A stretch of 64,000 bases of DNA from Vermamoeba vermiformis (taxonomy: Eukaryota; Tubulinea; Echinamoebida): NCBI GenBank assembly GCA_045837725.1, contig JBEWZL010000136.1:1-64000 (forward strand). Direction: 5' to 3'. How positions within the stretch are numbered: the first letter of the stretch is position 1; the number at the start of each line of letters is the position of its first letter. Shown in pieces: positions 10,514-19,132 of this stretch. A model generated the notes under the pieces. It was given only the letters and a program-made list of their open reading frames with translations, did not search any database and was not told the origin of the DNA. The translations under genes were made by a program, and so were the position numbers.

Positions 10514-11617
10514 TTAAAGATCGACTGGCTTGAGCTTTTTGCGATAAACTGCAAGTTGATCTACAATATCATTAGTACCCTTGCGCGTGATGTAAAATAT
10601 AGGCACTTGACCTGTCTTGGCGGCTGACTTCAACTGCAAACGTATATTTTCAGCTGCGGCTTTGATTATATTGGACATAGTGCTTGTGCTACCTGAAGGT
10701 GTGAGATATTTGATCTCCTTGTCTTTTCCTGCCATCCTAACTAAAAATCTAGCGATATTTTTAACGCTAACATCCACCCAGTTGACAAACCTATTATTAG
10801 GGTCTGAGATGTTCTTAACAAAAATAGGGTAAATGTCCTTATTTTTGGAGTCTTCGTTGGTGAAAAGACCCGGGTAGGATCCTTCTAAGTAAATCTTAGC
10901 CTCCTCTTTCTCTTCGGTATCGGGGACTTCATTGCCCGGAATCAAACTGTCGCTGTTATTTTTGAATATGTCTTTAGGATTGTCAGCGCGAATTGTCTTG
11001 AGGTCTTCTGGGTTTGGCACCATTTTCGCTTTTTTACCGATATTTGTGGATTTTGGCAAGCCAGCGGCAATTTTAGGTTGTTGCGCCGCGATTGATTTAC
11101 TAATTGGCGACATTTTAGGAGGTGCTGCGGCGGGTCCTGGCAAAACAGGGACTGTTTGAGGTATGACTGGAAGGGGTTGTTGAGCAAGTGGTACTCCCCT
11201 ACGAATGCGTCTACGTTCAGTTTGCGCTGCTTTCTTTTCGGCCTTTTGTTCATCAGTAAGGGTTTTCTGTGTCTTCGCTTCGCCAAATAATTTTCTAGCG
11301 TCTCTACCAACAGGTTCGGATTCTGCCTTAATTTGCTTAAGGTGTCGTCTAGTTCTTCTTTGCATCGTGATAATCTCGGGCTGACGCTGTTGAATATCTT
11401 GAATTGCGGGCAACAGGTTGGCATTAAGTGGTTCGCCACTACCCTTAGCGGCTTTTCTAACTCCCTTAAAGAAACCGTAGTCTTCGAGTACTTCACCTAC
11501 GATTGTTGAAACATCAGTGTGGTACTTTTTTGAAATTCCCCAGTCGTCTTGCACAGTGTCAATCAGGCGACCTTGAGAATAAGGCCTGTGCTTCAGTGCG
11601 TTGTAAAAATCATTCAT
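10514..11617 (-). CDS. Viral hypothetical protein, 367 aa, possible minor virion protein
   Basis: The start chosen is ATG 11617, two codons inside the longest frame, which opens with GTG. Residues 1-60 look folded. Residues 90-150 are very basic and probably helical. Residues 150-200 are Pro/Ala/Gln-rich linker. Residues 235-365 look like a second folded domain. This alternation of basic, proline-rich and globular parts resembles minor or core capsid proteins of DNA viruses, but no specific family is recognised. Minus-strand neighbours lie within about 60 bp on each side, suggesting a co-expressed block. Confidence 0.75.
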   Translation of the reverse strand: MNDFYNALKHRPYSQGRLIDTVQDDWGISKKYHTDVSTIVGEVLEDYGFFKGVRKAAKGSGEPLNANLLPAIQDIQQRQPEIITMQRRTRRHLKQIKAESEPVGRDARKLFGEAKTQKTLTDEQKAEKKAAQTERRRIRRGVPLAQQPLPVIPQTVPVLPGPAAAPPKMSPISKSIAAQQPKIAAGLPKSTNIGKKAKMVPNPEDLKTIRADNPKDIFKNNSDSLIPGNEVPDTEEKEEAKIYLEGSYPGLFTNEDSKNKDIYPIFVKNISDPNNRFVNWVDVSVKNIARFLVRMAGKDKEIKYLTPSGSTSTMSNIIKAAAENIRLQLKSAAKTGQVPIFYITRKGTNDIVDQLAVYRKKLKPVDL

Positions 11618-11685
11618 TTTCACTTTGATAGTTGTATATTAAGTGATGCAAAAAAATTGTTTTTGAATTGATTTTACCGCACTGC

Positions 11686-12138
11686 TTAAGCGCGATTCTT
11701 ACCAATTGGCAAGCCTTCCTGTGCGTTATGCACTCGTCGAGATGCCAACTTAGCGAGGACATCATCGACACTGGGGAATGAGGCCTCCACGACACTCATT
11801 TGGAAATCGATATCTTGCGCCGCACGTGCTTTGGCGTACTTTTCGGCACTACCCAAATCTCCAGTGGCCTGTAAAAATGTCTCAAAGTTCTCCTTGTAGC
11901 TTTTTTCTATTGTGTCCTTGATACCAGCCAATGCGGCTCGTCTATTCTTCATATATGCATCTGGGTCGCTAATGGCCTGGTCATACTTATACATCTTGTT
12001 AAGTTGATCATAAAGGCCCAAATCAGACAAAACCAATTGTGCTCTGGATGTCTCTGCTTTACCTGCATCGCTAGCAACTAAACCTTCGAGGTTAAACTTG
12101 CCGTCGGCCTTCAGCCAGGGTGTAAATTTGTCAGCCAT
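11686..12138 (-). CDS. Viral hypothetical helical protein, 150 aa
   Basis: An intact frame starting at ATG 12138. It is predicted largely helical from its Ala/Lys/Asp-rich heptad-like composition. It has no membrane segment, cysteines or known motif. It sits between the 367-residue and 60-residue proteins in the same minus-strand block. Function unknown. Confidence 0.7.
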   Translation of the reverse strand: MADKFTPWLKADGKFNLEGLVASDAGKAETSRAQLVLSDLGLYDQLNKMYKYDQAISDPDAYMKNRRAALAGIKDTIEKSYKENFETFLQATGDLGSAEKYAKARAAQDIDFQMSVVEASFPSVDDVLAKLASRRVHNAQEGLPIGKNRA

Positions 12139-12203
12139 CTTGATAGTTAATACTGATTGATGATCTATATTAACTACTGTGAAAAAAATAAAATATTATT
12201 AAA

Positions 12204-12386
12204 CTAATCATCACTGAAAAGTTTGTCCACTAACTTACCCAATACGATGTCAACATTTTCACGAGTCTTCAGGTCAACAGGGACGCCTATTTTATTGAGA
12301 TAACCTATCTGTAGGCTTGACAACGCGGCACAGAGCGCGTTTTTAATCATTTCATTGATATCGATATCATAATCAATCTCGTCCAT
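12204..12386 (-). CDS. Viral small acidic protein, 60 aa
   Basis: The start chosen is ATG 12386, because the longer frame opens with TTG. The protein is acidic at both ends (DEIDYDIDINE near the start, FSDD at the end) with an amphipathic central helix. No family recognised. Its position between two other minus-strand genes with short gaps supports a real gene, though its size makes this less sure. Confidence 0.55.
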   Translation of the reverse strand: MDEIDYDIDINEMIKNALCAALSSLQIGYLNKIGVPVDLKTRENVDIVLGKLVDKLFSDD

Positions 12387-12423
12387 TGAGGGCAATTATA
12401 AACACTAAATTTAACTTTTTAAC

Positions 12424-12783
12424 TTACATAAATAAGTCAGCGACGATGACACCCGCGGCGGTACCTAATGCGGTGTATGCGGGGGCTAAGTAGTTGTAAA
12501 TACCAGGGTGCATCGTGATAATCTGTCTAAATACCTCGCCGCCCAAGAGTATCTGCGTGCCAGCTGCAAAAACAGCGGCCGTAGTGGCCTTTGAAGCGCT
12601 TACAGACTCACCCATGAGCATTGACGACACAACGACTGCTGAGCCACCGAATAAAGCGGCATTAACGGCTGCGGGAGCACTCGTATGGTATTTCTGCACG
12701 ACCGGTTGCAACACTGGAAAGGTAATTTTGCCAATAGTGAGGTCTGCACCGAATGCAAGACCTGATGCTAGTATAATATCCAT
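12424..12783 (-). CDS. Viral small membrane protein, 119 aa, paralogue of 30728-31090
   Basis: Starts at ATG 12783. It has about three hydrophobic segments (near residues 5-20, 44-56, 70-80 and a long one near 100-117). It shares length and a pattern with the 120-residue protein at 30728-31090. Both begin MD-IL--G-A--AD, have a Pro-containing segment near residues 20-30 and end with a Gly-rich membrane segment and a D-(L/M)F-type terminus. The two are probably duplicates. Inner-membrane or capsid-associated membrane proteins are common in double-jelly-roll viruses, so a virion membrane role is plausible. It lies just downstream of palindromic element copy 1. Confidence 0.7.
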   Translation of the reverse strand: MDIILASGLAFGADLTIGKITFPVLQPVVQKYHTSAPAAVNAALFGGSAVVVSSMLMGESVSASKATTAAVFAAGTQILLGGEVFRQIITMHPGIYNYLAPAYTALGTAAGVIVADLFM

Positions 12784-12856
12784 ATTGTTAGTATGAAGTG
12801 ATATATATTGAATGCATTATATTACAAAATAAATAAAAATAAAAAACCTGACTGAT

Positions 12857-12926
12857 GTGGCGCGACGGCGATGTGGAAATTTTGATAGTTATAAGTATAG
12901 GATTTTTAACGTCGCCGTCGCGCCAC
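12857..12926. promoter_or_regulatory. Palindromic origin/promoter-like element, copy 1
   Basis: Arms GTGGCGCGACGGCGATGT (12857-12874) and ACGTCGCCGTCGCGCCAC (12909-12926) are complementary at 17 of 18 positions. They flank a 34-bp AT-rich spacer. The spacer is identical, in reverse orientation, to that of copy 3. The conserved flank CTGAGTTGGGCC follows on the right. It lies between divergent genes starting at 12783 and 12988. Confidence 0.85.
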
Positions 12927-12987
12927 CTGAGTTGGGCCTTTAATTTTGTTTTTTTAAAAATTTAATCTGCTTAATATACCCCTAACA

Positions 12988-13524
12988 ATGGGCCGTGTGA
13001 AACCTAAAGTGGACCTTGGTAGCGGCACTATCGCCCCTACTGAGAAAAAAAGAAAATTACGTCAATCGATTTGGAAAATTACCATCAATACTCATTTATC
13101 GTTTCCTGACCTAATCCTACACGCCGACAATGAAGGTCCCGCTAATTTAGAAAATTATGCGCGCAATCACCGCGAGTTTGGTGCCGCCTACGTCGCATTC
13201 AAAGATATTTTAAATGACATATTTGGTGAAAACTTAGACCGGTACATTAATGTCAAAGAAGAGGGCATTGAGGCGCTTGATGACCGCTATTTTAATGCGC
13301 CTGACGCCAAGATCGTGTTAGAGGTGGGCCCACGCAACAAGCAATTGCACAGTCATATCTTTTTGAAAATACCGCATAGGACGAAAGTAAATTTAAAGTA
13401 TGACGAGATTAAGGCGGCCGTCCAGTCAGCATTAGGACTCGCTGAGCCCCCGGCATTCTCCGCTAAATGGATCAGTCCAGGTGAGGCTGAGATGGCCGAG
13501 TTGTATGTTTTAAAAACACAATAA
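12988..13524 (+). CDS. HUH-type endonuclease-like replication protein, 178 aa
   Basis: The protein is small and has three spaced motifs resembling Rep/HUH nucleases. A hydrophobic strand, WKITINTHL (residues 29-37), resembles motif I. LHSHIFLKI (120-128) has two histidines, H121 and H123, in the metal-binding position. YVLK (173-176) matches the YxxK catalytic motif, with Y173 as the candidate nucleophile. The middle position of the HUH pair is Ser rather than a bulky hydrophobic residue. There is no helicase domain, and the protein ends right after the YxxK motif. A conserved TTTAAAAATTTAA box and a TAATATA box lie within 40 bp upstream. Role inferred: nicking or initiating replication, with the primase-helicase at 14853-18242. 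The motif match is by eye, so confidence is moderate. Confidence 0.6.
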   Translation: MGRVKPKVDLGSGTIAPTEKKRKLRQSIWKITINTHLSFPDLILHADNEGPANLENYARNHREFGAAYVAFKDILNDIFGENLDRYINVKEEGIEALDDRYFNAPDAKIVLEVGPRNKQLHSHIFLKIPHRTKVNLKYDEIKAAVQSALGLAEPPAFSAKWISPGEAEMAELYVLKTQ

Positions 13525-13545
13525 AAAATTGAAAAAGCATTTTTT

Positions 13546-13566
13546 AATTTAATTTGCGTCAAATTA
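13546..13566. terminator. Hairpin after the HUH-like gene
   Basis: TTAATTTG-CGT-CAAATTAA is a perfect 8-bp stem about 25 bp past the stop codon. It may mark a transcript end, as hairpins do in some giant viruses and virophages. It could also be incidental in AT-rich DNA. Confidence 0.4.
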
Positions 13567-13641
13567 AAAAGTAGTATTATATACTTTATAAACCAACTTG
13601 CAAAAAAAAAGCATAAGCGACTAACATTATTCATAACTATA

Positions 13642-14184
13642 ATGTTAAATCCCTATAACGCAAAAAATACTGTAGCCTTCTACGGCGAATATTCGCGCAT
13701 TGTCATTATGATTGCGAGCAACGATAACACCCTTTTCACCATTGACTTTGAGGACTTTGAGAGGATCAAGACACACCGATGGTCAACCAACGGGGCCGGA
13801 TACCTTCAAACTTGCATTAATAAAAAATCTGTTTTCTTGCACAGATTCCTACTCGACGCCCAACCCGGCATCATTGTGGACCACAAAGACGGCAACTATA
13901 CAAACAACCGAAAGGCCAATTTGAGATTCGCTAACAAGGCCCAAAATAACCAAAATAGGGGCATTTCAAGGGCCAATAAAACGGGCTTCAAGGGCGTCCA
14001 ACGCATCGGTAATAAGTACTTATGCACGCTTAAATATACTGAAAACGGCATACAGCATATGGTCTGTGCGACCTTCGATGACCCTGTTAGTGCCGCGATT
14101 CAGTACAATGAGTTTGCAAGACAGTACCACGGGGAATTTGCAAGGCCCAATGTAATTCCACCAATGGACCCTGTTGCCGAGTAA
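13642..14184 (+). CDS. HNH endonuclease with AP2-like DNA-binding domain
   Basis: A 180-residue protein of the HNH/AP2 homing-endonuclease type. HRFLL (67-71) and VDHKDGNYTNNRKANLRF (79-96) give the HNH core, with H81 as the catalytic His and the Asn-rich NLRFANKAQN segment following. Residues 113-170 (NKTGFKGVQR... through the FDDPVSAAIQYNEFARQYHGEFA stretch) match the AP2-like DNA-binding fold usual in this group. Such genes are selfish elements or nickases common in phages and giant viruses. It stands alone between replication genes rather than inside an intron. It might act on the intron-bearing fibre gene of the same element, but nothing in the sequence proves that. Confidence 0.85.
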   Translation: MLNPYNAKNTVAFYGEYSRIVIMIASNDNTLFTIDFEDFERIKTHRWSTNGAGYLQTCINKKSVFLHRFLLDAQPGIIVDHKDGNYTNNRKANLRFANKAQNNQNRGISRANKTGFKGVQRIGNKYLCTLKYTENGIQHMVCATFDDPVSAAIQYNEFARQYHGEFARPNVIPPMDPVAE

Positions 14185-14215
14185 TGACGATTCAAAAAAA
14201 TAATCTTTTTTTGGC

Positions 14216-14776
14216 CTATTCAACCATTGTATCGAAAAACTCCTCAGGATTATGCAATTCCGACTTAATGGTTTCATATGTTAGATAAAGGACGGCTTTT
14301 TTCACCTCATCCTTAGACTTATTCGTTTCATTCAAGTACTCGAAGTCATCCCAGATACGAAACCAAATTTTGTCTTTGAAGACTCGCGAAAGGTTTTTCA
14401 CTAAAATATCTTTTACAAAGGCATATCTATCGATCCTATTTTGTGGATAAGCTATATGATTTTCGAAAAAGGCCTCCTTGAATATCATTACTGGGAATGT
14501 GTATCTGACTTGTCGCCGGTCCCAGGCGGAGGCATTCCAGCCTAATACATAATTTCCTGTCGGATGCCGCACCGGCTTATCCTTGCATATCGGGTCGTTG
14601 TCGTACTGATCGCAGTAAGCATCGATCCAATAGATGGGATAGCAGGCTTTGCAGACGTATATTGATCCAACTTTTTTAATCGTAGTAATATTTTTGCAGT
14701 GATCGCAGGTGAAATAATATGCGATATGCCATTTGCAATCGTCATTTAAATCCAATTTAGACAATATTATTTCCAT
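14216..14776 (-). CDS. Zinc-ribbon protein, viral paralogue family member 1
   Basis: A 186-residue protein beginning MEIILSKLDLNDD. It then has a four-cysteine zinc ribbon: CDHC (24-27) and CKAC about 14 residues later. The C-terminal two thirds contain aromatic-rich strands and helices (for example IWFRIWDDFEYL). Two further genes, at 22176-22727 and 23287-23802, share the start (M-x-I-I-x-K-L-D-I-x-D-D), the ribbon at the same place and a variable C-terminus. The family is therefore amplified within the element. Function unknown; nucleic-acid or host-protein binding is plausible. Confidence 0.75.
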   Translation of the reverse strand: MEIILSKLDLNDDCKWHIAYYFTCDHCKNITTIKKVGSIYVCKACYPIYWIDAYCDQYDNDPICKDKPVRHPTGNYVLGWNASAWDRRQVRYTFPVMIFKEAFFENHIAYPQNRIDRYAFVKDILVKNLSRVFKDKIWFRIWDDFEYLNETNKSKDEVKKAVLYLTYETIKSELHNPEEFFDTMVE

Positions 14777-14852
14777 CGGTATTGCTCATTATATGAAAGC
14801 ATAATAAAAATCTAATTTAAAAAAAAGATAATCTTATTTTTTGGTCATTTGT

Positions 14853-17800
14853 TTATAATTTTACCTTGTATTGGCCATTGCGTAGTTCAATATCACTGAG
14901 GGCGACACGGTAATTCAAACGTCTGTTGTTCTCGGCCTCGAATTTGATACCAAAGTTAGCCATGAATTCGTTAACAGCCCGCATTTGAGCCGCGAAATTG
15001 GCATCTTTGAGGCCCTTGAGTTGCTCCGTGTGCGAATGACCAAAGACCTTAGCAAATAAGTCAACTGCGCTGTATTCACCTTGGAATAAGTCTGCGTACC
15101 ACTTACATGCGGTCTCAACCTGGGCCCTAGTGATGCGTGCATTGGTGTTGATCCTGCTATCTACAATGACAGCGGGATTGGCCGATTTGATAATGTTAAT
15201 GATAAACCATAGGCGCCATTTATTCTGCGTGTAGGTATTGTCATAGGCCTCCAGGGGAATGAATCGCAATTTAGGGTCGTTGCTGGCCTTGATTTGAGAC
15301 ATTAATAAGTCTTCGATGGCGACCTCGGCTGGCTTATTTTGCATCGCCGCATTATACTCACCACATACATACGTGGCATTACGCAATTGCCTATCAGCCA
15401 TCCTTTTCGCGACTGCTGGTGTAATCTCACCATGGTAATCAAAGGCCTTTTTGAGATACCATCGCGCCAATGACAGCAACTCTTCGGGGGTCTTAGTGTC
15501 CTTGGATTCCATCGCCTCGAGATCTTCAGGGTCCAAATCACGCGCGGCTGCGAGTTCTTCTGCTTTGATGGTCTGAAGCATTCGCTTAACCTCAGCCGTG
15601 GACTTTTTGATGACCAATGCGGCCTGACCATCGGGATCTTTGGCATCCATCGCGACTTCGTGCCCATTGTTAATCAAGTATTTGATCATCCAAAACAAGT
15701 ACTTACCCCTGTAATCTATAGTTTGCATTAATTCGGCCAATTTCCAGTCGTACAGGTAGTTCTTGGTGATATAAGTGTTGGTAGGGATGACGAGATTGTA
15801 CTTTTGTAGCATTTTAGGTTCTGCGTATATGATGCGTTCAGCTTGATCGCGAGTGGGCGCAAGGTCGCACACACGGTCCTTAATGTAAGCATGAATGACG
15901 CCCATGCCGACATTACGCACCCTTCCAAGCATCTGAATTGCGCAATTAGGGTCGCACAACTCACTTGTAAAGTAGGCGAATCCACGCGCGAAGTGTATGC
16001 GCTCGAATGAATTACCAGCCGAGATTGTGGGCGTGTAAACGACGACGTCCAGCTTGCTCCACTCTTCATTAATGCGACTAAGTTGCTCCTTGATGTCCTC
16101 GCTGGACTCACCAGTGTAAAGACCAATGTTGAGGCCCAAGTCGAGCTTTTTGAGTTGCTCAACGACCTCTTTGGCAAATGACTTAACACCACTTGCAATG
16201 AAGAAAGGGGCCGTCTTAGCTGTCTTCGCCGCCTCCATGATCTCGCCCCTAAGTGTCGATTCATCACACACGAAGTTGACCTTCGGTTTCGGGATTTGTG
16301 CCGTATTGTTGATAATCAAGGGGCGCTCTTGGGGCCTGATAGACATTATAAAGTCAACATCCGCACGTGTTAAATTCGCATCAATGCATATTACGACCTT
16401 GGCGTTAGACACCAACCATCTGAATTTCTCGGCATTGTCCTTGAGATTTGTTTTATTGGTGTCTACTGAATGAATCTGAGATATAATTGACTTTACCTCG
16501 TCCATCACAAGCACATCGGGAGCTACCATCTTGGGGCACAATCGGCGCAATGACTCGTACTGAATGATGAGCTTAGGGTCGCTTATAACGGCCTTAGTCG
16601 CGTTTTTATAGACCACGTAGTCTTGCAATGTTCGCTGGCGTTCAATCGCGAGTGAGACCCTGTGCGTGATGAATAGCACGTTGTTGTAATTATTCTGACG
16701 GAGCCATTGCACGAGCCATTTGGACTTACCAGTTCCCATTGGGGACTTAATAAAGGTCAATGTCGCCACTTCAGGCGCGACAAACTCGGGCAATGCGATA
16801 TCGACAATGCGGCACGACTCAGGCATCACGTCGACGGCTTGCATGGCATCGGCATGGGCCTTCTGGAATTTAGCTGCAAAGGCCGCACGGGGACTAAGTT
16901 TAGGTGCCTTAGGCTCGGGCTTTTCAACATTAATCTTGCCGACTAATTCGTACTTACCAGGGGACTTGAAGCACCTGACATAGACCCTACCGCATTTTTT
17001 GATGGTCGCGTACAATGAGTCGTAATTGTCGTGGGTACGGGCACAGAAGGTGCAATAACTGGACCCGATGCGCTGGAAATAAAGGGCGCTTCCATTAAAC
17101 TTGGTAAATCTGAAATTATGTGCGTGATGGGTTGCTAATACCATGTCCTTCGCGATGTCAATTTGTTCATTCGCGCATTTAACCATATCTAGCTTAGGTG
17201 CGGGCACGTCCTTGTATTCGAAGTAATCCGGGTAGTGGCCTGCAACGTGTACGAAAAGGTCCTTGGTATTGACCTGCATGTCGACGGCATCTGATGAATT
17301 GGGATCTATACGCATCCATCTATCAGTAAGGATCTTGACACTGTTGATCGTGCGCAACATACCTTTCTTGTAGACGTCGCGGTCAATACAGTTGATCACC
17401 AAGTCGTGGTTCTTAATTACACCTACTGATGACTTACGGTAAAATGCGATAAAGTCGTTGATAAGGAGCTTTACCTCGGCGACATGTTCGAATACGCGCG
17501 ATGACGCAATGATAATGTGATAGCTGAGCTTAACGCCCGGGTCGTGGGCACTCATTACCGTCCAAGGCGCGTACAAAAACTCAAGTAGGGTAGGGTATGG
17601 ATCCAATAGGGACGTGATGAATAAGTAGAAATTGCGTTTGAGGTCAGGGATGATGTTGTCGATCAATACTTGGAAAGTGTCGTGGTCTATTTCGCCGTAA
17701 TCAGTGCTGACGCGCGTGATTTCAAGGTCCAAGAAAACGCGAATAGGGCCGTAAAGGACCTCATGGACTGTTCTAATATCCTGAGGTAAGCTATTAATTA

Positions 17801-18242
17801 AGTTCAAAGCGGCTTCAGGGGACTCGCAAATTACCTCGTTATACCAGCTCTTGACCTTCGATTTGCCATCTACACGATCCTCTCTGCTCTTAAAGCGCTC
17901 GATACATAGGTGGTGGTAAAATGGCGTGTCGTTGTCTTCATCGTGCTCATCAAGGGCCAATTCAGGTGGCGCAACATAACCAAACCGGGCCATGAAACTT
18001 ACTTTATTGCGCCATCCAGAATAATATTGTTTGTATAAGGTGCACTTAGGGACCTTAAAGGACTGCACCGTATTTACTTTAAGCCACTGCTCGGAGGCAT
18101 TCTGGAAGTACTTAAAAGTGCTTGGATTTTCTGAAAATGAATTTAACTCGTGTTGAATAGTTGTCAAGATAACAGTGTTATTAATCATGTCTATCGCCTT
18201 ATTTTTTTCGCTTGGTATACGAGTATTAGTAGTAATATTCAT
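14853..18242 (-). CDS. Archaeo-eukaryotic primase fused to UL9-like SF2 helicase, 1129 aa
   Basis: The main replication enzyme of the element. The N-terminal half is an AEP primase. It has FLDLEI with D172 and E174 as metal ligands, SYH (240-242), D288 and the LR(297)...K(303) segment. A zinc site follows: C397, C400, H404 and C424. The C-terminal half is a superfamily 2 helicase resembling herpesvirus origin-binding protein (UL9). It has Walker A SPMGTGKS (500-507), FITHRVSLA, Walker B VLVMDE (577-582), ICIDA, TISAGNSF and motif VI QMLGRVRNV. The fusion would unwind and prime DNA. A UL9-like helicase next to palindromic sites with AT-rich spacers is suggestive, because palindromic element copy 2 lies just upstream of its start. 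No polymerase gene was found, so a host polymerase probably extends the primers. Some AEP proteins also polymerise DNA. Confidence 0.88.
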   Translation of the reverse strand: MNITTNTRIPSEKNKAIDMINNTVILTTIQHELNSFSENPSTFKYFQNASEQWLKVNTVQSFKVPKCTLYKQYYSGWRNKVSFMARFGYVAPPELALDEHDEDNDTPFYHHLCIERFKSREDRVDGKSKVKSWYNEVICESPEAALNLINSLPQDIRTVHEVLYGPIRVFLDLEITRVSTDYGEIDHDTFQVLIDNIIPDLKRNFYLFITSLLDPYPTLLEFLYAPWTVMSAHDPGVKLSYHIIIASSRVFEHVAEVKLLINDFIAFYRKSSVGVIKNHDLVINCIDRDVYKKGMLRTINSVKILTDRWMRIDPNSSDAVDMQVNTKDLFVHVAGHYPDYFEYKDVPAPKLDMVKCANEQIDIAKDMVLATHHAHNFRFTKFNGSALYFQRIGSSYCTFCARTHDNYDSLYATIKKCGRVYVRCFKSPGKYELVGKINVEKPEPKAPKLSPRAAFAAKFQKAHADAMQAVDVMPESCRIVDIALPEFVAPEVATLTFIKSPMGTGKSKWLVQWLRQNNYNNVLFITHRVSLAIERQRTLQDYVVYKNATKAVISDPKLIIQYESLRRLCPKMVAPDVLVMDEVKSIISQIHSVDTNKTNLKDNAEKFRWLVSNAKVVICIDANLTRADVDFIMSIRPQERPLIINNTAQIPKPKVNFVCDESTLRGEIMEAAKTAKTAPFFIASGVKSFAKEVVEQLKKLDLGLNIGLYTGESSEDIKEQLSRINEEWSKLDVVVYTPTISAGNSFERIHFARGFAYFTSELCDPNCAIQMLGRVRNVGMGVIHAYIKDRVCDLAPTRDQAERIIYAEPKMLQKYNLVIPTNTYITKNYLYDWKLAELMQTIDYRGKYLFWMIKYLINNGHEVAMDAKDPDGQAALVIKKSTAEVKRMLQTIKAEELAAARDLDPEDLEAMESKDTKTPEELLSLARWYLKKAFDYHGEITPAVAKRMADRQLRNATYVCGEYNAAMQNKPAEVAIEDLLMSQIKASNDPKLRFIPLEAYDNTYTQNKWRLWFIINIIKSANPAVIVDSRINTNARITRAQVETACKWYADLFQGEYSAVDLFAKVFGHSHTEQLKGLKDANFAAQMRAVNEFMANFGIKFEAENNRRLNYRVALSDIELRNGQYKVKL

Positions 18243-18290
18243 ATGGAAAATTAAAAATTAAAATATCAATTTTTTAAGGGTCTCAATAAT

Positions 18291-18361
18291 GTGGCGCGAC
18301 GGCGACGTGGAATTTTGATAGTTATATAAAATAGTTAAAAGTTATGTCGCCGTCCCGCCAC
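18291..18361. promoter_or_regulatory. Palindromic origin/promoter-like element, copy 2
   Basis: Arms at 18291-18308 (GTGGCGCGACGGCGACGT) and 18344-18361 (ATGTCGCCGTCCCGCCAC) pair at 16 of 18 positions across a 35-bp AT-rich spacer. CTGAGTTGGGCC follows on the right. It separates the primase-helicase gene (minus) from the gene starting at 18423 (plus), about 50-60 bp from each start. Confidence 0.85.
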
Positions 18362-18422
18362 CTGAGTTGGGCCTATTAATTAATTTGTATAATTTAAAAA
18401 TTTAATAGTCGTAATTATAGAC

Positions 18423-19088
18423 ATGCCGAAAGTGAAGGCTAATGTTCAATTTGCCTCGAGAGGGCGACCAGCTGAATTGGAAACTAAAGACCTACCTATA
18501 GCGCCTGAAGTGGCACCTGTTGCGCCCTTAGTGCCCGTTGAAATGCCCCCTGAGAAGCCCGCGGCCAGTGTCGTAATTCCCAATGCTAAGGTAGACAAAG
18601 TACGTGCTGATGCACCTATTCGTATTGACAAACTGGACCTTGGAATGGACAACGTGCCCGAAAGCATGCCCGAAACGAAACCAGTGAAGAAAATACCCGT
18701 AAAAATTGAAATTGACCCCGAGATAATCGTGAAACAACCTACAATGCAACGTCCAACAACAAGTCCTATGGTGGACGTTGTGGACCCTAAAATGTCGCGT
18801 CGCATCGATAATATGAAACCAAGGGGAATTGGCCACCCACCAGAAAGAATATTAAAAAAAAACAATTATTACGCGAATGGTACGCCAGGCACTCGCAATG
18901 CGACTCTAGCGACAGCGACACAGACTGAAGAGTCGACTTTCGACTGGACTAGCGTGTTAATGGTAGGTCTCGCTGTGGGTGCTGTTGCGCTACTTGCCAA
19001 GGGGAATAAAGACCCCGATAACGGGCACAACGGGGGTGGATTAGCGGGAGAAAACTATGACTGGAAAAAGTCTTTATTAGGTATCTAA
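18423..19088 (+). CDS. Viral hypothetical protein with C-terminal membrane anchor, 221 aa
   Basis: Residues 1-150 are Pro/Val/Lys-rich and probably extended (repeated PVAP/PEKP-like text). A single hydrophobic segment, VLMVGLAVGAVALLA, lies near residues 180-194, followed by a Gly/Asn-rich tail. No family recognised. The layout, a long polar N-terminus and one C-terminal membrane segment, fits a membrane-anchored virion protein. It is preceded by AATTTAAAAATTTAATAG about 30 bp upstream, the same box found before the genes at 12988 and 27791. Confidence 0.7.
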   Translation: MPKVKANVQFASRGRPAELETKDLPIAPEVAPVAPLVPVEMPPEKPAASVVIPNAKVDKVRADAPIRIDKLDLGMDNVPESMPETKPVKKIPVKIEIDPEIIVKQPTMQRPTTSPMVDVVDPKMSRRIDNMKPRGIGHPPERILKKNNYYANGTPGTRNATLATATQTEESTFDWTSVLMVGLAVGAVALLAKGNKDPDNGHNGGGLAGENYDWKKSLLGI

Positions 19089-19132
19089 CACGCCCATCGC
19101 TTTAAGCTTTTTTTATTTTTTTGGTTTTTTAA

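Noticed and set aside
15302-16983. Other-frame open frames inside the primase-helicase gene
   Set aside because: They overlap the clear primase-helicase frame entirely and have biased Arg/Ser composition typical of out-of-frame translation.
14853-18242. D5-type SF3 helicase-primase
   Set aside because: The helicase half has SF2 motifs (FITHR, QMLGRVR with a UL9-like order), not the SF3 B' and C motifs.
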